This document shows positions 1 through 6,898 of a stretch of DNA of 49,879 nt, one piece after another. Origin of the DNA: VRUE01 sp036379955 (GTDB lineage Bacteria; Actinomycetota; Thermoleophilia; Solirubrobacterales; 70-9); the NCBI GenBank assembly GCA_036379955.1, contig DASVFR010000036.1, positions 1-49,879 on the forward strand. Reading direction: 5' to 3'. The position numbers were made by a program, and so were the translations under genes. How positions within the stretch are numbered: position 1 is the first letter of the stretch; every line of letters starts with the position of its first letter. Below the pieces are notes generated by a model that worked only from the letters and a program-made list of their open reading frames with translations, searched no databases and had not been told where the DNA came from.

Positions 1-57
1 CTCAAGCGCGGCTCCTGCCGCGCGTCCTGAGGAGGCACTCCCGACGGCCCCACACCT

Positions 58-840
58 TCAAGGTTGAGAAGTAAGAGCCGGCACCATGACCTGCTCGAAC
101 GAATCAGCGAGGCCCTCGTCGTTGACGTCGACGACCGCCCCCATCACCCATACGTCCTCTTCGGCCGTCTCGAATTTCACCGGCATCTGGGTGATCATCT
201 GCCGCAGGATCAGCTCCGGTTTGACGCCGAGCACGCTGGTGCGCGAGCCGGTCATGCCGACGTCGGAGACGAAGGCCGTGCCCTGCGGGAGGACGCGCCC
301 GTCGGCGGTGGGGACGTGGGTGTGGGTCCCGAACACGGCGGCGACGCGACCGTCCAGGTGCCAGCCCATCGCGACCTTCTCGCTCGAGACTTCGGCGTGG
401 AAGTCGACGATCGCGAAGTCGCACTCGATCCTCTCCAGGATGCTGTCGACCTCGTGGAAGGGGGAGCGGGCGACGGTCAGCCCGATCGCGCCGCTGAGGT
501 TGATCACCCCGACCCGCTTGCCGCCCGCCTCGACCACGGTGTAGCCGCGGCCGGGGTTCGCGTGCGGGTAGTTGGCCGGCCGCACGACGCGGTCGCTGCG
601 TTCGAGGAACTCGTAGGCCTCGCGGTGGCGGTAGACGTGGTTGCCGGTCGTGATCGCGCCGGCCCCCGCGTCGAAGAGCGCCCTCGCCGTCTTCTCCGTG
701 ATCCCCATGCCGCCGGCCGAGTTCTCGCCGTTGACGACGACCAGCTCGGGCGCGTAGCGCTCGCGCAATTCGGGCATGGCGGCGGCAAGCCCGCGCCGCC
801 CCGGCCCCCCGACGACGTCGCCGATGAAGAGCACCTTCAT
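58..840 (-). CDS. ymdB: YmdB-family metallophosphoesterase
   Basis: A 260-residue cytoplasmic protein of the calcineurin-like YmdB family, whose members hydrolyse 2',3'-cyclic nucleotides and influence RNA turnover and biofilm behaviour. Visible metal-site motifs are GDVVG at the N-terminus, NGENSAGG, TTGNHVY, DFHAE and GTHTHVPT, in the family order, and the length matches the family. The ATG at 840 is kept because the first motif begins at residue 7. There is no Shine-Dalgarno, but a TAGGGT hexamer lies 6 nt upstream, suggesting a leaderless mRNA. The gene is divergent from the cyclotransferase-like gene. In many genomes ymdB follows rny, but that gene is not in view. Family assignment is firm; the physiological substrate here is inferred. 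Confidence 0.93.
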   Translation of the reverse strand: MKVLFIGDVVGGPGRRGLAAAMPELRERYAPELVVVNGENSAGGMGITEKTARALFDAGAGAITTGNHVYRHREAYEFLERSDRVVRPANYPHANPGRGYTVVEAGGKRVGVINLSGAIGLTVARSPFHEVDSILERIECDFAIVDFHAEVSSEKVAMGWHLDGRVAAVFGTHTHVPTADGRVLPQGTAFVSDVGMTGSRTSVLGVKPELILRQMITQMPVKFETAEEDVWVMGAVVDVNDEGLADSFEQVMVPALTSQP

Positions 841-852
841 GGCCTGACCCTA
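841..852 (-). promoter_or_regulatory. Putative -10 box for leaderless ymdB mRNA
   Basis: On the minus strand TAGGGT (852-847) is followed by 6 nt and then the ATG. No Shine-Dalgarno is present. No convincing -35 is seen 17 nt upstream. Confidence 0.4.
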
Positions 853-879
853 TCTGCGATATTGCGCGCGAGTGCGATC

Positions 880-1563
880 GTGAGCGAGACGAGCGACGTG
901 GTGCGACGGGCGACGGCCTACCCGTACGAGCGGCCGACCCGGCCGTTTGCGCAGCGTGGGCGCGAGACGATGGACCCCGAGGAGGCCGGGATCGACCCCG
1001 CCGAGCGGGTCGCCCTGCTTGCCTACGGATCGAATGCGGCACCTCCCGTCCTCGCCCGCAAGCTGGCGTTCAGCCCCGACCCGGTCCTCGTGGTTCCAGC
1101 CGCGTTGCGCGGCTTCGACGTCGTCTACTCGGCCCACATCTCTCCCTACGGCGCCATCCCCGCGACCCTCCAGCGCAGCCCCGGCACGGCGGTCGAGGTG
1201 CACGTCATCTACATGACGGAGGGCCAGGTCGAGTTGATCACCGTGACAGAGTCGAACTACGAGCCGATCTCGCTGAAGGACGTCGAGTGCCGGCTCGAAG
1301 GGGATGAGACGCTCACGGAGCTGACCGCGTACGTCAGCCGCCACGGTTGCCTCCTTCTCGACGCCGCGGAGGTCGCCCTCGCCGCTGTACCCGCGACCTC
1401 CCGCACTCTGCCCGAGATGACCGAGCCAGAGGCCTTGGAGCGCATCCGCGCCCTCACCGCCCCAGACGAGGACCTGGAGTCCTTCGTCCTCAGCAACGTC
1501 GTCGACCCGGAGCTGGCAAGAAGCAGGTCGACTCAATTTGAAAAACACCAGTTGCTTTTCTGA
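880..1563 (+). CDS. Gamma-glutamylcyclotransferase-fold protein
   Basis: A roughly 227-residue protein with LLAYGSNAAPPVLARKL, the glycine-rich YGSN loop of the gamma-glutamylcyclotransferase/AIG2 fold that binds the glutamyl moiety. The later YSAHISPYGAIPATL and VIYMTEGQVELI segments fit the small beta barrel. The start is uncertain: GTG 880 includes a plausible YPYERPTRPF segment, and ATG 970 is the only ATG before the fold. No Shine-Dalgarno is seen at either. The frame stays open far upstream, but that part is antisense to ymdB and is not believed. It is divergent from ymdB and followed closely by the secreted repeat protein. The true substrate cannot be read from the sequence. Confidence 0.72.
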   Translation: MSETSDVVRRATAYPYERPTRPFAQRGRETMDPEEAGIDPAERVALLAYGSNAAPPVLARKLAFSPDPVLVVPAALRGFDVVYSAHISPYGAIPATLQRSPGTAVEVHVIYMTEGQVELITVTESNYEPISLKDVECRLEGDETLTELTAYVSRHGCLLLDAAEVALAAVPATSRTLPEMTEPEALERIRALTAPDEDLESFVLSNVVDPELARSRSTQFEKHQLLF

Positions 1564-1573
1564 AAACTCCATA

Positions 1574-1585
1574 TAGCCTGATGAC
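1574..1585 (+). promoter_or_regulatory. Putative -10 box of the repeat-protein gene
   Basis: TAGCCT (1574-1579) is followed by 6 nt and GTG 1586. It sits in an AT-richer stretch at the end of the upstream gene, and no Shine-Dalgarno is visible, so the transcript is probably leaderless. Confidence 0.4.
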
Positions 1586-2536
1586 GTGGAGGGCAATGAG
1601 ACGCCTTCGGGAGGTTTGTCTGGGGTTTCCGCCAAGCTGCGCGGCCACCATGGGAAGCTGGCTGCGTGCTTCGTGGCGCTGGCTCTCTCCGCCCCTGGGG
1701 TCGCGCTCGCTCTGATCGGCTCAGGGTCGGGACTGACGATTGAAGTTCGGCCTCCGGGGTCCGGCAGGGTGGTCGGTTCCGGGGGGATCGACTGCGACGA
1801 CAAATGCAGCTACGAAGTAGAAGGATCCGAGACGTTGACCGCGATCCCGAACCCTGGATATTCCTTCAAGGCCTGGAAAGGGTGCGAAACGGGCGGCGCC
1901 AGCGGGCGTAAATGCACCGTTATGCCCTCCTCGGGACCGCGATCGATTGCCGCGACCTTCGTGAAGATCCAGACCCTGTCCGTCGCCAAGGCGGAAGGCT
2001 CGGGTTCCGGCACGTTGTCTTCGTACTACGGCATCGCCTGTTCGGCGAGCTGCACTTCGACCGCGGTCTCCTTTCTCTACAACGCCAAAGTCACGCTCAA
2101 GCAGACACCGGCCAAGCATTCCCACTTCGTCGAATGGCTCGGTGACTGCACCGGGTCCGGGCCGTGCGAACTGACGATGGACAAAGACCACGACGTCGAA
2201 GCGCTCTTTGCCGCGGACCCGAAGCACACCCTGACTCTGACCAAGGTGGGCGACGGTCGGGGAGCTATCAAGAGCAAACCGGCGGGCATCGTCTGCTCTT
2301 ACACATGCACGGCTTCAAAAGCGTCCTTCTACGAAGACGAAACGGTCGTGCTCGAAGCGGTGGCGAATAAGGGCGACACATTCGAAGGCTGGAGCGGGGG
2401 CGGCTGTTCGGGGGTGGGAGCCTGCACGGTCACCATGACCGAAGCCAGGGAAGTAGTCGCCGATTTCGGTCCGACCTTTGGAGGCTTCTTCGGCGGACCC
2501 TGCCCGCCACCCAAAGTCTGTATTGCCGCCCCCTAG
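1586..2536 (+). CDS. Secreted protein with three InlB B-like repeats
   Basis: A 316-residue exported protein. An N-terminal hydrophobic segment (about residues 24-43, ending APGVALA) looks like a signal peptide or anchor. Three tandem units of about 75-85 residues follow. Each has a GSGRVVGSGGIDC-like start, a C-x3-C pair, an F-x-G/A/E-W strand (FKAWKGC, FVEWLGDC, FEGWSGGGC) and an acidic V-x-A-x-F ending. This is the pattern of the divergent InlB B-repeat / Listeria-Bacteroides repeat domains, here with extra paired cysteines probably forming disulfides. The C-terminus is short and Pro/Cys-rich. It shares the palindrome CTAG (2533-2536) as stop codon with the convergent permease gene. Function is probably cell-surface; no enzyme motif is seen. 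Confidence 0.78.
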   Translation: MEGNETPSGGLSGVSAKLRGHHGKLAACFVALALSAPGVALALIGSGSGLTIEVRPPGSGRVVGSGGIDCDDKCSYEVEGSETLTAIPNPGYSFKAWKGCETGGASGRKCTVMPSSGPRSIAATFVKIQTLSVAKAEGSGSGTLSSYYGIACSASCTSTAVSFLYNAKVTLKQTPAKHSHFVEWLGDCTGSGPCELTMDKDHDVEALFAADPKHTLTLTKVGDGRGAIKSKPAGIVCSYTCTASKASFYEDETVVLEAVANKGDTFEGWSGGGCSGVGACTVTMTEAREVVADFGPTFGGFFGGPCPPPKVCIAAP

Positions 2537-3885
2537 GTCGTCGCGAACCGCCTGAGCGCGAACCGCGCCAGCAGGCCGTAGGCGCCGATCAGGATCGCGA
2601 GGTGGATCAGCGCGGTGCCGAGGCCCGGGCCGGCGGGGTCGAGGGCCGACTCCATCGCGTCGAGCGCCGGCTTGAAGGGGAAGAGCGCGGTGATGACGTC
2701 GACCGCGTCCTGCAGGCCCGAGCCGAGGGTCCCGGAGGGGATCAGGGAGAGGAAGGCGACCGGCAGGGTGATCATGAAAGCGAGCAGCGAGACGGCGCGC
2801 ACCTCGCGCGCCGCAGCTCCCAGGGCGGCCCCGGCGGCCCCCAGGGCCGCTCCTCCGGCGAGGATCGCCAGCAGCCAGAGGCCGAAGCGGCTCCAGTGCA
2901 GCGGCACGAATACGGCTAGGCCGGCGAGCATCAGCACCGTCACCGCCAGGCCGGCGATGACGCCAAGCGCGACCTTCTCGGTGAGCAGCTCAGAGCGCGA
3001 GATCAGGCCGCGGGTGAGACGGGGGAAGGCGTTCTCCTCGCGCTCCAGCGCCAGTGAGCCGGCGACGAGGAGGACGACGACGAAGGCCAGCGTGAAGGTC
3101 GCGGCGACCGCGATCGCAAACGTTTCCAGGGGTGGGGAGGAGCCGCTCACGGATTGCTTGCGGACGGCGATCGGCTGGGTCAGCCGGGTGAGCAGTGGCG
3201 CGGCGGTGTCGAGGTTGTTTCGGGCGAGGGCCGTGAAACGGATCATCCTGTCGACGGAGTGGCGAAGCTCTCCTGGGGGCAGGGCCGGCCGCACCTTCTC
3301 GAGGATGCGGCCGGTGTTCCTCAGACCGAGGATCTCGATCGTCTGGCCGAGCACGTGGACGTCGCCGCCGTTGAGGACGAGGCCGAGGAACCGGCCCCCT
3401 TCGGTCGCGATGCGGCGGGCGATGACCAGGTTTGCCTGCGCCAGCAGCGCTTCGATCCGGTCGTCGACTAGCCGCGCCTTGACCGGATCGTCCTCGTTGA
3501 CGATCACCTCGACTGCGGGGGTCTTCGGAAACGGCGTCGACAGCGAGTTGATCCGGTCGACCAGGTCGGCGGGAAGGATCAGCGCCGCGAGGACGTCCCC
3601 CGAGCGAACCTCGTCTTCGGCTTCGGCGCGGCTGCCGGCCTGGACGCACTCGACCCGAGCGCAGATGCGGTCGTTGACGCCGATTTTCGGCAGTTGACTT
3701 CTGCCCACGGTCACCCGGGAGTCGCTCGGGATCTCGTTGAGCAGCGCCACCCGGGGCTTCTCGGGAGAGCGTGAGATCGCGAACCCGACCAGCACCGCGA
3801 TCAGAATCGGGTAGGCGACGAGCAGCGCCGCCTGCAGCGGCGAGCGACGCAGGATCTGCAGGTCCTTGAGCAGCAGCCAGCGCAT
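2533..3885 (-). CDS. ABC-2 type transporter permease
   Basis: A 450-residue membrane subunit of an ABC exporter. Topology reads as one N-terminal membrane helix (LLVAYPILIAVLVGFAI), a large extracytoplasmic domain of about 200 residues, then five or six hydrophobic helices (for example IAVAATFTLAFVVVLLVAGSL and VALGVIAGLAVTVLMLAGLAV). This is the arrangement of ABC-2/NatB-like exporters. The LALEREENAFPRLTRG stretch after the second helix is typical of the family. The start overlaps the stop of the ATPase gene by one base (TGATG), so the two are translationally coupled. The substrate is unknown; lipids, drugs or sodium are all possible in this family. Confidence 0.88.
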   Translation of the reverse strand: MRWLLLKDLQILRRSPLQAALLVAYPILIAVLVGFAISRSPEKPRVALLNEIPSDSRVTVGRSQLPKIGVNDRICARVECVQAGSRAEAEDEVRSGDVLAALILPADLVDRINSLSTPFPKTPAVEVIVNEDDPVKARLVDDRIEALLAQANLVIARRIATEGGRFLGLVLNGGDVHVLGQTIEILGLRNTGRILEKVRPALPPGELRHSVDRMIRFTALARNNLDTAAPLLTRLTQPIAVRKQSVSGSSPPLETFAIAVAATFTLAFVVVLLVAGSLALEREENAFPRLTRGLISRSELLTEKVALGVIAGLAVTVLMLAGLAVFVPLHWSRFGLWLLAILAGGAALGAAGAALGAAAREVRAVSLLAFMITLPVAFLSLIPSGTLGSGLQDAVDVITALFPFKPALDAMESALDPAGPGLGTALIHLAILIGAYGLLARFALRRFATT

Positions 3886-4625
3886 CAGTGCCCTCTGTGA
3901 TGGAGGAAGGCGACGAAGGCGGTCTCGAAGTCGCTGTCGGCGGCCTCCGGCGCCTCGCGCCGCACCGCCTCGCGCAGGGCCCCGGCCGAACCGTCGAAGA
4001 GCGCCTCACCGTCGGCGAGGACGAGCAGCCGCCGCCCGTAGCGCTCGGCCTCCTGGATGTCGTGGGTGGAGAAGATCACGGTCGTGCCGCGCGTCTCGGC
4101 CAGCGCCGAGACGAACTCCCACAGCCGCGCCCGCTGCCGCGGGTCGAGTCCGACGCTCGGCTCGTCGAGCAGCAGGGCCGAGGGTCGCGCCAGCAGTCCG
4201 ATCGCGATGTTGATCCGCTGCTGGTTCCCGCCCGAGAGCCGCGCGACGATCTCCCCCCGCCGCTCCGCCAACCCGGTCAGCTCCAGCATCTCCTTGACCG
4301 ACGCGGCAGGGTCGGGGTGCTTCTCCAGCCGCGCGAACAACAACAGGTTCTCCTCCACCGTCAGCCGTCTGTAGAGAGCCGCCTGCTGGGGAACCCACCC
4401 CACCTCTCCCGCTGGAACGTGAACTTCACCGCTGCTCGCTTTCGCGATGCCCGCCAAGATCGAGAGCAGCGTCGTCTTCCCTGCCCCGTTGGGGCCGATG
4501 ACAGCCACAAGCTCACCCGCCCAGGCCTCGAAGTCGACCCCCTTGAGCGCTTCGCGCTCGCCGAATCGCCTCACAAGCTTCCGCGCCTCGATCACGGACG
4601 CGCCCGCTGCCGTGCCTGCCTCCAC
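3885..4625 (-). CDS. ABC transporter ATP-binding protein
   Basis: A 246-residue nucleotide-binding domain that powers the adjacent ABC-2 permease. Visible motifs are Walker A GPNGAGKTT (residues 44-52), signature LSGGNQQR, Walker B SALLLDEPSVGLD and the switch-histidine segment FSTHD. The start is a GTG with no Shine-Dalgarno; TACGGT lies 7 nt upstream, so it may be leaderless. It is the first gene of a two-gene operon. It belongs to the drug/lipid exporter class of ABC ATPases, and the substrate is not deducible. It is not an Mkl-type ATPase and probably does not serve the MCE proteins elsewhere in the window. Confidence 0.92.
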   Translation of the reverse strand: MEAGTAAGASVIEARKLVRRFGEREALKGVDFEAWAGELVAVIGPNGAGKTTLLSILAGIAKASSGEVHVPAGEVGWVPQQAALYRRLTVEENLLLFARLEKHPDPAASVKEMLELTGLAERRGEIVARLSGGNQQRINIAIGLLARPSALLLDEPSVGLDPRQRARLWEFVSALAETRGTTVIFSTHDIQEAERYGRRLLVLADGEALFDGSAGALREAVRREAPEAADSDFETAFVAFLHHRGH

Positions 4626-4638
4626 GGCGAAAACCGTA
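4626..4638 (-). promoter_or_regulatory. Putative -10 box of ABC exporter operon
   Basis: Minus-strand TACGGT (4638-4633) lies 7 nt before the GTG start, with no Shine-Dalgarno between them. Confidence 0.35.
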
Positions 4639-4676
4639 CTTGGCGAGTCAGAACCGGAGTGTTAGGAGACGCTTGA

Positions 4677-4771
4677 GGGAGGGACGGGGGCACCCTCGGA
4701 CGGGCGGATACTCAAAATGCCGGGCTCATTAGCCCGGCATTTGTCCGGACGAGGGTGCCCCCGTCCCTCCC
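4677..4771. repeat. Nested long palindrome between divergent genes
   Basis: Perfect 22-bp outer arms (4677-4698 and 4750-4771) enclose a second perfect hairpin with 12-bp arms (4715-4726 and 4731-4742) and a CATT loop. It lies between two divergent gene starts (ABC ATPase and hemB), so it is not a terminator for either. It could be a small mobile palindromic element, a structured hemB leader or a DNA-level regulatory site. No homologous copy is obvious elsewhere in the window, although other long hairpins occur at 12883 and 40977. Confidence 0.8.
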
Positions 4772-4786
4772 CTAAACTCGCCTCAC

Positions 4787-5758
4787 ATGCCTTTCCCTTC
4801 CACCCGCCTGCGTCGGCTAAGACGTACGGAGAGCCTGCGCGGCCTCGTCCGCGAGACCGAGCTCTCCCCCGCGCACCTGATCCAGCCACTCTTCGTGGTC
4901 GCCGGCGAGAACGTCCGCGAGCCGGTCGACTCGATGCCCGGCATCGAGCGCTTCTCGATCTCCGAGCTCGTCGCCGAGGCAACCGAGATCGCCGCGACCG
5001 GAGTCAACGCCGTCCTCCTCTTCGGCATCCCCGCTGCCAAGGACGAGTCCGGCTCGGGCGCCTACGACGAGGAGGGCGTCGTGCAGATGGCGGTCCGGGC
5101 CTTGAAGGAGGCCCACCCCGGCCTGACCGTGATCACCGACGTCTGCTTGTGCGAGTACACCTCGCACGGCCATTGCGGCTTCGTCCGCGACGGCGAGGTC
5201 GACAACGACATCACGGTCGAGCTGCTGGCGAAGACGGCGATCTCGCACGCGGAGGCCGGCGCCGACGCGGTCGCGCCGAGCGACATGATGGACGGCCGGA
5301 TCGGCACGATCCGCCATCAGCTCGACGAGGAGGGCCACCCCGGCGTGCCGATCGTCGCCTACAGCGCGAAGTACGCATCCGCCTTCTACGGCCCTTTCCG
5401 CGACGCCGCCGAGTCGACGCCCGAGTTCGGCGACCGGCGCGGATACCAGATGGATCCGGCCAACGCCGACGAAGCCGTCCGCGAGGCCAAGCTCGACCTC
5501 GAGGAGGGCGCCGACATGGTGATGGTCAAGCCGGCGACCCCCTACCTCGACGTGGTCCGCCGGGTCAAGGACGCGACCGGCGCGCCCGTCGCCGCCTACC
5601 AGGTCTCCGGCGAGTACTCGATGCTCAAGGCGGCCGCGGAGCGCGGTTGGGTCGACGAGCGCGCCGCGGCGCTCGAGGCGCTGACCTCGATCCGCCGCGC
5701 CGGCGCCGACGCGATCGTCACCTACTACGCCAAGGAGGCAGCGGCATGGCTGAGCTGA
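4787..5758 (+). CDS. hemB: Porphobilinogen synthase (delta-aminolevulinate dehydratase)
   Basis: A 323-residue cytoplasmic enzyme that condenses two 5-aminolevulinate molecules to porphobilinogen. The two Schiff-base lysines are in YSAKYAS (K195) and MVMVKPA (K248). The metal-site cysteines C120, C122 and C130 lie in DVCLCEYTSHGHCG, indicating a zinc-type enzyme. Length and motif spacing are normal for the family. The 3' end overlaps the next gene by 13 nt, and hemL follows that, so this is a tetrapyrrole operon. The upstream spacer carries the 4677-4771 palindrome, and the ATG is preceded only by TAAACT at 8 nt, with no clear Shine-Dalgarno. Confidence 0.97.
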   Translation: MPFPSTRLRRLRRTESLRGLVRETELSPAHLIQPLFVVAGENVREPVDSMPGIERFSISELVAEATEIAATGVNAVLLFGIPAAKDESGSGAYDEEGVVQMAVRALKEAHPGLTVITDVCLCEYTSHGHCGFVRDGEVDNDITVELLAKTAISHAEAGADAVAPSDMMDGRIGTIRHQLDEEGHPGVPIVAYSAKYASAFYGPFRDAAESTPEFGDRRGYQMDPANADEAVREAKLDLEEGADMVMVKPATPYLDVVRRVKDATGAPVAAYQVSGEYSMLKAAAERGWVDERAAALEALTSIRRAGADAIVTYYAKEAAAWLS

Positions 5759-6840
5759 AGGCGGCAAAGGCCCCGCAATCCAAGGCGCGTTCGCGCAGGG
5801 ACGGCTCGGCGATCCCACTGGACGAGACCGACAAGCGGCTGATGAACCTGCTGCAGTCGAGCTTTCCGCTCGATCCCGAGCCCTTCGCCCTCGTCGCGGC
5901 CGAGGCGGAGCTCGAGCTCGACGACGTGCTCGCCCGCACCCGCCGCCTGCTCGAGGGCCGGATCATCCGTGAGATCACGCCGATCTTCGACACCCGCGCC
6001 CTCGGCTACGAGTCGATGCTGGTCGCCGCCAAGGTCGACGGAGAGCACCCGCACCGCGCCGCCCAGATCGTCAACTCGCATCCCGGCGTCTCCCACAACT
6101 ACCTGCGCACCCACGACTTCAATCTCTGGTTCACGATCGCCACGCCTCCCGACTCCGAGCTCGGCCTCGCCGGCACGCTCGAAGTCCTCATGCGCGAGAC
6201 CGGCGCCGAGTCGATGCGCCAGCTGCCGACCCTGACCCTGTTCAAGATCAACATGAACCTGGAGATGGAGAAGGGGACGGAGGCGCTGGCTTCGGCGATC
6301 GAGGCCGCCCCGCCCCGCGAGCTCGAGGCGCAGCCCTACGACGACCGTGACGTCGCCGTGATCCGCGCCCTGCAGGGCCCGATGGAGGCGGTCGAGCGCC
6401 CCTACGACGAGGCCGCCGCCGCGGTCGGCATGAGCACGGGGGAGCTGCTCGAGCACCTGGGCGGCATGGTCAACCGCAAGCTGCTGCGCCGCGTCGCCGC
6501 GATCCTCTTCCACCGCCGCGCCGGCTTCTCGGCCAACGGCATGGGGGTCTGGAAGGTGCCCGAGCCCGAGATCATGGAGACGGGCCGGCGCATGGCCTCC
6601 TTCCGCGGCATCTCGCACTGCTACCAGCGCCCGACCTACGAGGACTGGCCTTACAGCGTCTTCACCATGGCCCACGGCCGCTCGAAGGAGGAGTGCGACG
6701 CGATCCTCGACTCGATCGCAGAAGAGTGCGGCATGGGCCCCGACGACCGCGCCACCCTCTATTCCTCGACCGAGTACAAGAAGATCCGCCTGCACTACTT
6801 CACCGACGACTACGCCCGGTGGGAGGAAGAGCACACTTGA
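5746..6840 (+). CDS. Fused two-domain siroheme decarboxylase-like protein (AhbA/AhbB, NirDL type)
   Basis: A 364-residue protein made of two Lrp/AsnC-like halves (about 25-180 and 197-360). The first carries HNYLRTHDFNLWFT (117-130), the second HCYQRPTYEDW and PYSVFTMAHG (291-311). These are the conserved signatures of siroheme decarboxylase subunits AhbA/AhbB and NirD/L, which remove the acetate carboxyls of siroheme on the way to didecarboxysiroheme. Plain AsnC regulators lack them. The two subunits, normally separate genes, are fused here. ATG 5746 is chosen; it overlaps the end of hemB by 13 nt, and a purine-rich AAGGAGG stretch precedes it. Placement between hemB and hemL supports a role in tetrapyrrole synthesis or its control. 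Decarboxylase activity is inferred; a heme-sensing regulator is the alternative. Confidence 0.8.
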   Translation: MAELKAAKAPQSKARSRRDGSAIPLDETDKRLMNLLQSSFPLDPEPFALVAAEAELELDDVLARTRRLLEGRIIREITPIFDTRALGYESMLVAAKVDGEHPHRAAQIVNSHPGVSHNYLRTHDFNLWFTIATPPDSELGLAGTLEVLMRETGAESMRQLPTLTLFKINMNLEMEKGTEALASAIEAAPPRELEAQPYDDRDVAVIRALQGPMEAVERPYDEAAAAVGMSTGELLEHLGGMVNRKLLRRVAAILFHRRAGFSANGMGVWKVPEPEIMETGRRMASFRGISHCYQRPTYEDWPYSVFTMAHGRSKEECDAILDSIAEECGMGPDDRATLYSSTEYKKIRLHYFTDDYARWEEEHT

Positions 6841-6842
6841 GC

Positions 6843-6889
6843 TTCCGGTGCGCCTTTCCCCCGCTATAGGAGGATAAAGCGCACCGGAA
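6843..6889 (+). repeat. Hairpin in the hemL leader enclosing a Shine-Dalgarno
   Basis: Perfect 11-bp arms (6843-6853 and 6879-6889) plus further TTT/AAA pairing. The loop contains CCCCCGCTATAGGAGG, so the strong AGGAGG (6868-6873) lies inside the structure and about 25 nt before ATG 6899. The centre resembles that of the palindrome inside thiL (47614-47659). It could be a terminator-like attenuator or a translational control element of hemL. Confidence 0.7.
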
Positions 6890-6898
6890 CGACGAGCT

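Noticed and set aside
64..879. Open frame upstream of the cyclotransferase-like gene, antisense to ymdB
   Set aside because: It is the complement of ymdB with repetitive Asp/Arg/Val composition. The real gene begins near 880 or 970.
5746..6840. Plain Lrp/AsnC transcription regulator
   Set aside because: The signature segments of siroheme decarboxylases are present in both halves. A regulatory role is kept only as an alternative.
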